A DNA stretch of 44,466 nt from Alphaproteobacteria bacterium UBA1002 (GTDB taxonomy: Bacteria > Pseudomonadota > Alphaproteobacteria > Rickettsiales > UBA998): positions 1 through 44,466 of the forward strand of contig DBAU01000019.1 in NCBI GenBank assembly GCA_002291845.1, read 5' to 3'. The first letter of the stretch is position 1. Every line of letters starts with the position of its first letter. A program made the position numbers and the translations under genes. Positions 10,323 through 18,378 of this stretch are shown in pieces. The notes beneath the pieces were generated by a model. The model was not told the DNA's origin. It did no database searches and worked only from the letters and a program-made list of their open reading frames with translations.

Positions 10323-11214
10323 GAGAGAGGTCCTTTAACGGTGACATGGGTTGAAACAAAATACAGCGGGGTATGCCCGCCAAATCATTCACGGTGCCGC
10401 GATGAAGTAATCCTGCAGACTCACCCAACGCTTGCACGACGGATGACTGTCCAGCACCGATCTCCAGCGCAAGCAATCCTTTAGGGGCAAGGTACGCACT
10501 GATCCGGGGCAACAGCATGCGGTACGCATCCAGCCCATCCGCTCCGGCGAACAAGGCCAGTGCAGGATCGTAATCGCGGACTTCCGGCATCAGATGCGCC
10601 CGATCATCTGCCCGAATATATGGCGGGTTGGAGACAATGATATCATACGTCCCATCCACCGCGGACAGCCAGTCGGACAGCATAAAACGCACCCGATCCT
10701 TCAAGCCACAGGCCTGCGCATTGGCTTCGGCAACGGAAAGTGCGGCCTGACTCAGATCAACCCCAGTACCCAGCGCATGAGGAAATTCGCGCAGGAGGGA
10801 GAGCAGCAGACAGCCGGTCCCGGTACCAAGATCCAGAATAGAGGTTACCGCTGCACGCTGCGGGCAGAGCGAGAGCACCGATTCAATCAACGTCTCACTT
10901 TCTGGACGGGGCTCCAGAGTATCCGCACTGACATGAAAGCGATCTTTCCAGAAATCGCGAAAGCCAAGAATTTTCCCTACGGGCTCGCGGGCGGCACGGC
11001 GCTGTACCAGTTGACGAAAACGTTGCTCGGGATCAGCCGCCACATCCGCCCCGGAAAGCAACGCTTCCGGCGCGCATCCCATCGCATGGGCCAACAAAAG
11101 GCGCGAATCCAAAGCAGCGTATGCGACGCCTGCCTGATCCAAGACCTGTCGAGCCCAATCAAGCAACGTGTCGCTCGGGGTCATGACTTCCGCTTTTTTC
11201 TTCAAACCCTTCAT
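10315..11214 (-). CDS. prmC: Release factor glutamine N5-methyltransferase
   Basis: A 299-residue class I methyltransferase that methylates the GGQ glutamine of RF1 and RF2. It has the N-terminal helical domain, a SAM-binding motif (ILDLGTGTGCLLLSLL) and the diagnostic substrate motif NPPYIRA. The start is set by AAGGAG six nt before the ATG at 11214, so the later in-frame ATG (residue 11) is not needed. It follows prfA, which encodes its substrate RF1, with 107 nt between them; that gap contains a strong hairpin and a six-codon ORF whose TGA overlaps the prmC ATG. It overlaps DUF4167 by 8 nt. Confidence 0.96.
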   Translation of the reverse strand: MKGLKKKAEVMTPSDTLLDWARQVLDQAGVAYAALDSRLLLAHAMGCAPEALLSGADVAADPEQRFRQLVQRRAAREPVGKILGFRDFWKDRFHVSADTLEPRPESETLIESVLSLCPQRAAVTSILDLGTGTGCLLLSLLREFPHALGTGVDLSQAALSVAEANAQACGLKDRVRFMLSDWLSAVDGTYDIIVSNPPYIRADDRAHLMPEVRDYDPALALFAGADGLDAYRMLLPRISAYLAPKGLLALEIGAGQSSVVQALGESAGLLHRGTVNDLAGIPRCILFQPMSPLKDLSHA

Positions 11215-11231
11215 CGTTTCTCCTTACGCAT
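11211..11231 (-). CDS. Putative six-codon leader ORF coupled to prmC
   Basis: ATG at 11231, encoding MRKEKR, then TGA at 11213-11211. The TGA shares bases with the prmC start in an ATGA arrangement. AAGGAGG lies about 6 nt before its ATG, stronger than most in this window, and the AAGGAG used by prmC lies inside the mini-ORF. It may force translation of prmC to depend on termination at UGA. It could also be chance; six codons cannot be judged by codon usage. Confidence 0.4.
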   Translation of the reverse strand: MRKEKR

Positions 11232-11251
11232 CGACCCCTCCTTAGAGAACA

Positions 11252-11285
11252 GCGGCGGGGGGACATACCATTCACCCCCTGCCGC
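11252..11285 (-). other. GC-rich hairpin in the prfA-prmC gap
   Basis: On the minus strand GCGGC-A-GGGGG (11285-11275) pairs with CCCCC-C-GCCGC (11262-11252), leaving one A/C mismatch and a 12-nt loop. No U-tract follows, so it is not a standard intrinsic terminator. It ends about 10 nt before the ribosome-binding site of the six-codon ORF at 11211-11231. Attenuation, RNA processing or differential stability of prfA and prmC messages are possible roles. Confidence 0.6.
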
Positions 11286-11321
11286 CTTTCTTCCCTATGA
11301 AGTTCTATCGTACCTCACACC

Positions 11322-12398
11322 TTATCGGGTCAGCTCTGCCAACCGCTCTGCTTCATCATTCGCCACCAACGCCTCAACCATTTCGGTCAGGCCCGGCCCA
11401 TTCAAAATGTCGTCAATTTTATAAAGTGTCAGGTTAATACGATGGTCCGTCACGCGCCCCTGCGGGAAGTTATAGGTACGAATCCGCTCAGAACGATCAC
11501 CAGAACCGACCTGTCCCTTGCGGTTGGCCGAGCGCTCCATGGCCAGCCGCTCGCGCTCTGCCTCGTAGAGACGGGCGCGCAAAACCTTCATCGCCTTCAG
11601 CTTGTTCTTCAGCTGCGATTTTTCATCCTGCTGCTGCACCGTCACCCCCGTGGGCAGATGGACAATGCGCACCGCGGAATCCGTGGTATTCACCGACTGC
11701 CCCCCGGGGCCACTGGCCCGGAAAACATCAATCCGCAAATCTTTTTCATCGATCTGAATATCCACTTCTTCGGCTTCCGGCAGCACGGCCACTGTGGCCG
11801 CTGAGGTATGGATGCGTCCACCGGCTTCGGTAGCAGGAACCCGCTGCACGCGATGCACACCGGATTCAAATTTAAGTCGCCCGAATACATTGCGACCGCT
11901 AATATTGGCGCTGGCTTCCTTGATGCCGCCAAGGCCGGTTTCCGACATCGACATTACCTCGAACTTCCACCCCATATGCTCGGCAAAACGCTGATACATA
12001 CGAAACAAGTCCATACCAAATAGCGCCGCCTCATCACCGCCAGTGCCGGCACGCACCTCAAGAATCACGTTCTTGGCATCCGCCTCATCTTTGGGTAGCA
12101 GCGCCAACTGCACTTGACGCTCCAGCTGTGGCACCAGCTTTTCCAGCCCAATCTTTTCTTCGCGCGCCATGGTTTTCAATTCCGCATCGCTTGCCGGATC
12201 ATTCAGCAGCTCGTCGGTATCCTTTAATTCCTGCTGCGCCGCACGCAGGGCAAGGATAGTTTCCACCACCGGGCTTAAGTCTGATAGCTCACGCGAGACT
12301 TTGCTGAACTCGCCCTGCCCCAGCGCATCCGGACGGGCAATCAGGTCGTTAAGTTCGTCATGGCGACGGAGGATGATGTCCAGTTTATCTTGTAGCAT
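11322..12398 (-). CDS. prfA: Peptide chain release factor 1
   Basis: A 358-residue class I release factor of normal RF1 length, reading UAG and UAA. The codon-recognition tripeptide PAT is at residues 188-190 (RVPATEAGGRIHTS), marking RF1 rather than RF2 (which has SPF). The catalytic GGQ is at 232-234 (ASGPGGQSVNTTDSAVR), the target of PrmC encoded next. It lies downstream of hisS in the same orientation with a 219-nt gap, so it may have its own promoter; a weak TTGCAT/TATGTC pair with 16-nt spacing lies in that gap. Confidence 0.98.
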   Translation of the reverse strand: MLQDKLDIILRRHDELNDLIARPDALGQGEFSKVSRELSDLSPVVETILALRAAQQELKDTDELLNDPASDAELKTMAREEKIGLEKLVPQLERQVQLALLPKDEADAKNVILEVRAGTGGDEAALFGMDLFRMYQRFAEHMGWKFEVMSMSETGLGGIKEASANISGRNVFGRLKFESGVHRVQRVPATEAGGRIHTSAATVAVLPEAEEVDIQIDEKDLRIDVFRASGPGGQSVNTTDSAVRIVHLPTGVTVQQQDEKSQLKNKLKAMKVLRARLYEAERERLAMERSANRKGQVGSGDRSERIRTYNFPQGRVTDHRINLTLYKIDDILNGPGLTEMVEALVANDEAERLAELTR

Positions 12399-12410
12399 TC
12401 GTTTTGCGGG

Positions 12411-12503
12411 TTACGCGTTTGTGCGTTTCTGGCACGTGCCATCCCCGGGACAACCGCTTCTCACGGAAGGGCATACGCATTTCGTAACGGGGCTCTTTGA
12501 CAT
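12411..12503 (-). CDS. Possible small cysteine-rich ORF upstream of prfA
   Basis: A 30-codon frame, ATG at 12503 and TAA at 12413-12411, ending 12 nt before the prfA start. The predicted peptide has four cysteines in the order C-x-C-x6-C-x5-C with basic residues at the end, reminiscent of small zinc-binding peptides. No good ribosome-binding site precedes it (only GAAAAG), and it contains the palindrome at 12430-12441, which may be the real reason for the sequence. Weakly supported. Confidence 0.15.
   Translation of the reverse strand: MSKSPVTKCVCPSVRSGCPGDGTCQKRTNA
12430..12441. promoter_or_regulatory. Perfect 12-bp palindrome upstream of prfA
   Basis: TGGCACGTGCCA, fully symmetric, about 32 nt before the prfA start. 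It could be an operator for a dimeric regulator or form a tight RNA stem near the ribosome-binding region. A second, 10-bp palindrome (TCAGCGCTGA) lies at 12545-12554 in the same 219-nt hisS-prfA gap. No function is shown by sequence alone. Confidence 0.35.
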
Positions 12504-12617
12504 ACGCTTTTCACGCGGGAATGCAAAGTAAAAAATGATGTGTGTCAGCGCTGATGAAAAAGAAGGGATGCTTTGTGCGCCAAACGATAGAATCCGAACC
12601 CAGAAAATCCATGCAAA

Positions 12618-13886
12618 CTATTGTGCAAATATCTTTTTAAGGGAATCCTCCAACCCTTCCCGAGGCATCGAGACCTGCTCCCCAGTTTGCAGATTCTTCA
12701 CTGCGACACTACCCTCTGCCTTCTCGTCTTCGCCCAGCAAGATCACATAGCGGGCACCCATTTTTTCAGCCTTCTCAAATGCTTTACCCAACTTGCGAGG
12801 AGCCATAAACTCTACGTTTAGTGCGGCGCGGCGCAGCCCATCCGCCAAGATATGGGCATCAAGCAGCGTATCACTCCCCAGCGGGCAAACCACCACGCGG
12901 GGGGGCGCCGGCGGCATCTTTTGGGGGGCAATCTGCTCGAGTAGCATGGCCAGACGCTCCACACCCGCGGCAAAACCGATGCCGGGAATATCCGGGCCGC
13001 CCATCATCTGCACTAAACCATTATAGCGGCCACCGGCGAGCACCGTACCCTGCGCGCCCAGTGCCTGAGTAGTAAACTCAAACACCGTATGCGTGTAATA
13101 ATCCAGCCCCCGCACAATGCGGGGATTCAACGTATAAGGAACACCAAACCCGACTAATCCTTCTTGCACCTGTGCAATCCAGTCATGCGAGGCGGGGGTG
13201 AAATACTCAAACAGCTCGGGCGCATCTTCTGCCAATGCCCGATCCTGCGGATCCTTGGAATCGAGAATACGCAGCGGATTACTCTCCAGCCGCCGCTGTG
13301 AATCTTCGGATAAATGAGCACGGTGTGCCGCAAAATATTCCACCAGCGCGGCACGGTACGCCGCACGGCTTTCTGCATCGCCGAGGGAGTTCATCTCCAG
13401 CGTGACGTGCTCGCCCAGACCCAGGGCCTCAAGGATACGGAATCCACAGACGATTACCTCCACGTCATACCAGGGCGCATCGGCACCGAGCACTTCCACC
13501 CCAATCTGGTGGAACTGGCGCAGGCGGCCTTTTTGTGGCCGTTCATAGCGGAAGGCCGGACCGGCGTAAAACGCCTTGAACGGCAGTTGCTGTGTTAGTC
13601 CCGCGGTAAGGAAGGCGCGTACCACAGAGGCCGTGAATTCCGGGCGCAGCGTGATAGAATCACCGCCACGGTCGGTGAAGGTGTAGGTCTCCTTGCTTAC
13701 CACGTCGGACGTCTCGCCCAGGGTGCGGTGGAAGACTTCGGAGAATTCAAACATCGGCGGCGCCATCTCGGCAAAGCCGTAGCGCTCCGCAATTTCGCGT
13801 GCGGTATCCATGACCACGCGGTGACGGCGCATGGATTCACCAATCAGATCATGGGTGCCGCGAACTGGCTGCAAAGGCTGGGACAT
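12618..13886 (-). CDS. hisS: Histidyl-tRNA synthetase
   Basis: A 422-residue class II synthetase that charges tRNA-His. Motif 1 region and the histidine-specific features are present: motif 2 ERPQKGRLRQFHQIGVE, the HisRS signature RGLDYYTHTVFE, and motif 3 GIGFAAGVERL. The C-terminal anticodon-binding domain (PRVVVCPLGSD...VAVKNLQTGEQ) is complete. The gene follows ispG in the same direction, as in the rodZ-ispG-hisS order known from Escherichia coli. A 23-codon ORF exactly fills the gap between ispG and hisS. Confidence 0.98.
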   Translation of the reverse strand: MSQPLQPVRGTHDLIGESMRRHRVVMDTAREIAERYGFAEMAPPMFEFSEVFHRTLGETSDVVSKETYTFTDRGGDSITLRPEFTASVVRAFLTAGLTQQLPFKAFYAGPAFRYERPQKGRLRQFHQIGVEVLGADAPWYDVEVIVCGFRILEALGLGEHVTLEMNSLGDAESRAAYRAALVEYFAAHRAHLSEDSQRRLESNPLRILDSKDPQDRALAEDAPELFEYFTPASHDWIAQVQEGLVGFGVPYTLNPRIVRGLDYYTHTVFEFTTQALGAQGTVLAGGRYNGLVQMMGGPDIPGIGFAAGVERLAMLLEQIAPQKMPPAPPRVVVCPLGSDTLLDAHILADGLRRAALNVEFMAPRKLGKAFEKAEKMGARYVILLGEDEKAEGSVAVKNLQTGEQVSMPREGLEDSLKKIFAQ

Positions 13887-13888
13887 GC

Positions 13889-13960
13889 TTAATGCTCTAT
13901 CTCTGTTTTTTGTGATCTTAACGCGCTCGTTGCCAGCGTTTTGAGGAATTCCTCGCTCAT
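13889..13960 (-). CDS. Putative 23-residue small ORF between ispG and hisS
   Basis: ATG at 13960, two nt after the ispG stop codon; TAA ends at 13889, two nt before the hisS ATG. The peptide begins MSEEFLKTLATSALR and is amphipathic and helix-prone. The ribosome-binding site is weak (AGGA about 12 nt upstream, inside ispG), so translation would rely on reinitiation after ispG. The near-perfect filling of the gap suggests either a coupling ORF or a small protein; chance cannot be excluded. It contains the 12-bp palindrome GAGGAATTCCTC. Confidence 0.35.
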   Translation of the reverse strand: MSEEFLKTLATSALRSQKTEIEH

Positions 13961-13962
13961 AA

Positions 13963-15189
13963 CTATGCTACGTCCTGCTTGCGGGAATAGGTGCGGGCGA
14001 CATAGGCCTCTACCCGGGCCTGAAACTCCTCCGCGATGTGCTCACCGCGCAGGGTCACGGTTTTCACCCCATCTTCAAACACGGGAGCGACGGGTGATTC
14101 TCCCGTTCCCGGCAGCGAGATGCCGATATTAGCATGACGGCTCTCCCCAGGCCCGTTCACGATGCACCCCATCACGGCGACATTCATGGATTCCACCCCG
14201 GCATACTGCGCTTTCCATACCGGCATCTGCTCACGCAGATAGGTCTGGATGCGCTCGGCCAGCTCTTGGAAGAAGGTACTGGTCGTGCGCCCGCAGCCGG
14301 GACATGCAGTCACCAGCGGCACAAAGGAGCGCAGACCCATCGTCTGCAGAATCTGCTGCGCAACAATCACCTCCTCGGTGCGCGATTCACCGGGACGTGG
14401 GGTCAGCGACACACGGATGGTGTCGCCGATACCTTCCTGAAGCAGCACGCTCATGGCAGCGGTGGACGCCACAATGCCCTTGGAGCCAAGGCCCGCTTCG
14501 GTGAGGCCAAGATGCAGCGGATAGCGACAACGCCGGGCTAATTCGCGGTATACCGCAATCAAATCCTGCACCTTGCTCACTTTGGCAGAGAGCAGAATAC
14601 GCTCCGGCGGCATGCCCAGTGCCTCCGCCTGCCTGGCCGAATCGAGAGCAGAGACAATCAACGCCTCGCGCCCGACGTCTTCCGCGGATTTCGGCTCCGG
14701 CAGGAGAGCGTTTTCATCCATCAGCCGGTCCATGATGCGTTGATCCAGACTCCCCCAGTTAACGCCGATGCGTACCGGCTTGGCATAGCGCAAAGCGTGC
14801 TCAATCATCTGCGCGAACTGGCTTTCATGCTTCGCACCAAAGCCAACATTCCCGGGATTGATACGGTACTTGGCCAGTGCTTCCGCCATCGCAGGGTGCT
14901 CGGCGAGCAGGCGGTGGCCGTTATAATGAAAATCGCCGACCAACGGCACATGGCATCCCTGCCGCGCCAGCGCGTCCCGGATATGGGGAACCGCAGCGGC
15001 GGAAGACTCATTATTCACCGTAATGCGCACCACTTCCGAGCCCGCATCCGCCAGCTCTTTCACCTGCGTCACGGTCGCAGCAATATCGGCGGTATCTGTA
15101 TTGGTCATGGACTGCACCATAATCGGTGCCGATGATCCCACCGGCACATGGCCGACCATGGCAGTATAGGTCTGTCGTCGTGCGGTCAT
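13963..15189 (-). CDS. ispG: 4-hydroxy-3-methylbut-2-en-1-yl diphosphate synthase (GcpE)
   Basis: A 408-residue enzyme of the MEP (non-mevalonate) isoprenoid pathway, converting MEcPP to HMBPP with a [4Fe-4S] cluster. The three cluster cysteines are visible: C296 and C299 in ACPGCGRTTS and C342 in MGCIVNGPGES, with the cluster glutamate in the last motif. The N-terminus (VMVQSMTNTDTADIAAT-like) is the conserved TIM-barrel start. The gene lies between the rodZ-like gene and hisS. Its presence shows that isoprenoid precursors are made by the MEP route. A TATAAT just before the ATG lacks a matching -35 element. Confidence 0.97.
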   Translation of the reverse strand: MTARRQTYTAMVGHVPVGSSAPIMVQSMTNTDTADIAATVTQVKELADAGSEVVRITVNNESSAAAVPHIRDALARQGCHVPLVGDFHYNGHRLLAEHPAMAEALAKYRINPGNVGFGAKHESQFAQMIEHALRYAKPVRIGVNWGSLDQRIMDRLMDENALLPEPKSAEDVGREALIVSALDSARQAEALGMPPERILLSAKVSKVQDLIAVYRELARRCRYPLHLGLTEAGLGSKGIVASTAAMSVLLQEGIGDTIRVSLTPRPGESRTEEVIVAQQILQTMGLRSFVPLVTACPGCGRTTSTFFQELAERIQTYLREQMPVWKAQYAGVESMNVAVMGCIVNGPGESRHANIGISLPGTGESPVAPVFEDGVKTVTLRGEHIAEEFQARVEAYVARTYSRKQDVA

Positions 15190-15265
15190 AGATTATATAA
15201 GCCGTGGCAAAGCAAAGAATTTCAGCCAGCGGTATACTGTGAAGGTCCGGTTATGGCAATGGCTA

Positions 15266-15895
15266 TCACATCGCGCCAGGAAGCAGCGGATAGCGGTCCT
15301 GCAGTTCCATAATGGTAGAAAGAGCCGCTTCCTCTTCCAATGTTTGGGGTGCACGCAGTAGTGCATCTCCACGACACACAGATTCCGGCAATAAACGCTC
15401 TCCCGAGGTTTCACATAGTTCCGGGAACGTCGTGGGGGGGGCGCCGGATGCGGCCATTGAGGAGAAATTTTCTGCAGCCGGCATCGGCTGTACCAGATCC
15501 AGCGTCACATCCTTTTCCCCACGCATCTGCCATAGCATAAAACCAAGCAAGGCCAGCACTGATGCCAGTAATGCGAGCATACGGGAATGGCCAACCTCTT
15601 CCTTTTCTGGAGGCAGATACTGAGGCGCCGGACTCGAAGGAGCGGCTTCCATTTGCTGTAGAACATGTTGGCCATCATAGCCCAGATATTCCGCATAAAC
15701 GCGCAAATATCCACGGCGATAGACTTCGCCCGGAATATCCCCCATCTCACCCTTTTCTAAAGAAACAAGATATTTCTGGCGTATTTTTAGATGGGAAGAG
15801 ACCTCCTCAAGCGAAACACCCATGGCTTCGCGTGTATCTCGCAGCATGCGTCCAACATCGCGCAGGTCGCTGAAGGGCGGCATTGAGACGTTCAT
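15266..15895 (-). CDS. RodZ-like helix-turn-helix membrane protein
   Basis: A 209-residue protein with an N-terminal HTH_25-type domain (about 12-75; GRMLRDTREAMGVSLEEVSSHLKIRQKYL...RGYLRVYAEYLG), a linker, one membrane segment (about 106-124) and a short acidic periplasmic tail. RodZ couples MreB filaments to the cell-elongation machinery. The gene position (rodZ-ispG-hisS) agrees with that identity. Unlike typical RodZ, the C-terminal beta-rich DUF4115 domain is not recognisable; the periplasmic part is only about 85 residues. The start is supported by AAGAGG 5 nt before the ATG. Located 19 nt after ptsP, so probably co-transcribed with it. Confidence 0.75.
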   Translation of the reverse strand: MNVSMPPFSDLRDVGRMLRDTREAMGVSLEEVSSHLKIRQKYLVSLEKGEMGDIPGEVYRRGYLRVYAEYLGYDGQHVLQQMEAAPSSPAPQYLPPEKEEVGHSRMLALLASVLALLGFMLWQMRGEKDVTLDLVQPMPAAENFSSMAASGAPPTTFPELCETSGERLLPESVCRGDALLRAPQTLEEEAALSTIMELQDRYPLLPGAM

Positions 15896-15914
15896 GACAT
15901 CCTCTTATCATTCT

Positions 15915-18209
15915 CTAGAGATGGATCCCGTGATCGCGGGCATAACTGACAAGGTGGCCGCGTAGGCTCCCTTGTTCCACCGTACATAGGAACTCTAAAT
16001 AATCCGTCAACGCCGCGACGTCGAGAGAGGAAATCATGGCTTTAAGGGGCCCAATCGCTCGGGGAGCAACCGATAGCGAACGGATTCCGCACCCAAGCAG
16101 TGCCATTGCATCAAGCGGGCGCGTGGCCATGTCACCGCAGAAACTCACCTCCACCCCGGCGGCGGCGCATTGCGTCACCACATGACGGAGCATCCCCAGC
16201 ATGCTGGCGCGCAGGCCACCATATTGACGGGTGAGGTGATCATTGGCACGGTCGGCGGCAAACAGAAACTGCATCAGGTCGTTACTGCCAATGGAGATAA
16301 AATCCAGATGCGGCAGCACGTGCGGCAGCTCAAACAACATTGAGGGCACCTCAAGCATGATGCCCAGGCGAAGTTCATGCGGGGGCATGTCACCCTCGGC
16401 CACCAGCCGTTCACGCTCCGCCATCAGGATAGCGCGGGCGGCGTGGAATTCCTCCGCCGTGGCGATCATCGGAAACATCAGATGCAAGGTCTGGCCTGAG
16501 GCGGCCAGCAGCAGGGCGCGGAACTGGCGGCGCAGCAGCATCGGGCGGTCCAGACCAATACGCGTCGCCCGCCAGCCCATCGCTGGGTTTTCCTCGGGCG
16601 GGATATGAATATAAGGCACCGGCTTATCGCCGCCGATGTCGAAGCTGCGGAAGATCACCGGCTTGCCATGAGCCTGACGCAATATCCCCGCGTAAAGCAG
16701 TTGCTGACTTTCCACCGTGGGGAAATGGCTGGCGGTAAGATAGGGTAGCTCGGTGCGGAACAATCCTACACCGTCAATGTCGCTGGCGGAGAGCTCACGG
16801 GCATTCATGTGTAGGCCGATATTGAGCAGGATACGCACGCGCTGGCCATCACGACTGACCGCGGGGGAGCCGCGCAACGCCTGATACTGAGCATCACGCG
16901 CGGCGCGCAGGCGCAGCAGTTCGGCAATTTCGGCTTCCAGATCATCGGAAGGCCGCACGAAGGCTTCACCATGATCGCCGTCCACCACTACCAGGTCCCC
17001 GGGCTGCACAATATCCGTGGCGTCACGGATGCCCGCGACCACGGGAATATCCATCATTTTGGCAATGATCGCGATGTGCGAAGCGGCAGAGCCTTCCTCC
17101 AGCACCAGCCCTTTGATGCGCTCCTGCCCATACTCCAGCAGCTCTGCCGGACCCAGCGAGCGCGCGACCAGAACAAACGCCTCCGGCAGGCGCGAATGGG
17201 CCGAGGTGTAGCTTACGCCGGTGAGGTGGTACAGCAGGCGGGTGGTCACATCCTCCAGATCAGAAATGCGCTCGCGCACATACGGATTTTGCGCCTGCTC
17301 CAGCCGGACGTGCAGGTCTTCCATCACCTTCTTCGCCGCCGCCTCGGCGGTGAGGCCGGTATGGATGGCCTGCACCATGCTGTTCTTCCAGCCACGGTCC
17401 TGCGCCAGCATCTGGTAGGTTTCCAGAATCTCCGCATGGGCGCTGGAGAGCGGATCGGAGGATTGAATCAGCTTCTGCACCCCCTCCTGCAGTGCGGTGA
17501 TGGCCTCAAGTAACCGCGCCTCCTCACGTGCCGGATCATCGGTCACCAGCTCTTTGATACGGATCTGCGGACGGTGCAGCACGGCAGGGGCTTTCGCCAG
17601 ACCTCCACTGAGCGATTGTCCGGCAAAGGAATGCGAGAGCGAGGAAACGCGCTTTTCCCGCGTCAGCGCCACCTGATCGACCAGGCTTTGCCCCACCACC
17701 AGTTCGGCGATGACCATGGCAACGGTCTGCAGCACTTCCAGCTGATCTTCGGAATAAATCCGTGCCGCCGCGCTCTGTACCACCAGAACCCCCAGCACCT
17801 GGTGGTTGGTGAGCACCGGCACACCAACAAAGGACTGGAAGCGCTCTTCCCCCGTTTCGGGGCGGTAAACGAATTTGGGATGCGCCTGGGCATCCGCAAG
17901 GTTCAACGGCAGCGCCGCCGCGGCAATCTCACCCACCAAGCCCTGCCCCACATTCAGCCGCGTCGCATGGATGGCACTGCGGTTCAGACCGGCGGTCGCA
18001 TAAAGCTCCAGCACCTGCCCCGGCTGCATGAGATAGATGGAGCACACTTCGGAGCGCAAGCGATCGGCAATGATCAGCACCAGCTTATCCAGCCGCGCCT
18101 GCGGCGTACCGGTGCCAGTCATCACGTCCCGCACATCGCGGAGCAGTGCGAGCGGGGACGGCTCTTCCTTGACAATGCGTAACTCAGGCATGATGGACTT
18201 TTCAGTCAT
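15915..18209 (-). CDS. ptsP: Phosphoenolpyruvate-protein phosphotransferase PtsP (enzyme I-Ntr)
   Basis: A 764-residue protein with an N-terminal GAF domain (about 30-175) fused to a complete enzyme I module, the architecture of EI-Ntr. The phosphorylated histidine is H378 in GSAASHIAI, and the PEP-binding domain ends with the catalytic cysteine C691 in SFCGDMA. It autophosphorylates from PEP and passes phosphate to NPr, the start of the nitrogen-PTS cascade that controls processes such as potassium uptake and carbon-storage metabolism. It heads the rodZ-ispG-hisS-prfA-prmC run. An in-frame ATG seven codons later is an alternative start; neither has a strong ribosome-binding site. Confidence 0.96.
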   Translation of the reverse strand: MTEKSIMPELRIVKEEPSPLALLRDVRDVMTGTGTPQARLDKLVLIIADRLRSEVCSIYLMQPGQVLELYATAGLNRSAIHATRLNVGQGLVGEIAAAALPLNLADAQAHPKFVYRPETGEERFQSFVGVPVLTNHQVLGVLVVQSAAARIYSEDQLEVLQTVAMVIAELVVGQSLVDQVALTREKRVSSLSHSFAGQSLSGGLAKAPAVLHRPQIRIKELVTDDPAREEARLLEAITALQEGVQKLIQSSDPLSSAHAEILETYQMLAQDRGWKNSMVQAIHTGLTAEAAAKKVMEDLHVRLEQAQNPYVRERISDLEDVTTRLLYHLTGVSYTSAHSRLPEAFVLVARSLGPAELLEYGQERIKGLVLEEGSAASHIAIIAKMMDIPVVAGIRDATDIVQPGDLVVVDGDHGEAFVRPSDDLEAEIAELLRLRAARDAQYQALRGSPAVSRDGQRVRILLNIGLHMNARELSASDIDGVGLFRTELPYLTASHFPTVESQQLLYAGILRQAHGKPVIFRSFDIGGDKPVPYIHIPPEENPAMGWRATRIGLDRPMLLRRQFRALLLAASGQTLHLMFPMIATAEEFHAARAILMAERERLVAEGDMPPHELRLGIMLEVPSMLFELPHVLPHLDFISIGSNDLMQFLFAADRANDHLTRQYGGLRASMLGMLRHVVTQCAAAGVEVSFCGDMATRPLDAMALLGCGIRSLSVAPRAIGPLKAMISSLDVAALTDYLEFLCTVEQGSLRGHLVSYARDHGIHL

Positions 18210-18250
18210 AATTTGCCAAAGAATACCCTGATTTTACGTTTCATTACACT

Positions 18251-18279
18251 ATTATCACACTTTCGAAAGATACGATCAC
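18251..18279 (-). promoter_or_regulatory. Candidate extended -10 promoter for ptsP
   Basis: On the minus strand TG-T-GATAAT (-10 hexamer 18256-18251) forms an extended -10, with a weak -35 GTGATC at 18279-18274 and a 17-nt spacer. It is about 42 nt from the ptsP start codon. The region is shared with the divergent outer-membrane protein gene. Confidence 0.4.
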
Positions 18280-18378
18280 CCGCGCACAAAGGCGATGTAG
18301 AATCTTTTTGCCCTAGCACCCTGAGATTATTACTACTTTGTTTTCGCAGTAAGCCATGATCATTTTTTGAGCTTTATC

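Noticed and set aside
15190..15210. TATAAT directly before ispG as an independent promoter
   Set aside because: The hexamer ends three bases before the ATG, no -35 element is present at 16-18 nt, and transcription would start inside the coding region.
18239..18260. Third copy of the two-part element upstream of the outer-membrane protein gene
   Set aside because: TTTCATTA and TCACAC are present, but spacing differs by three bases, the CGGCAG block is missing, and it is over 100 nt from the start codon.
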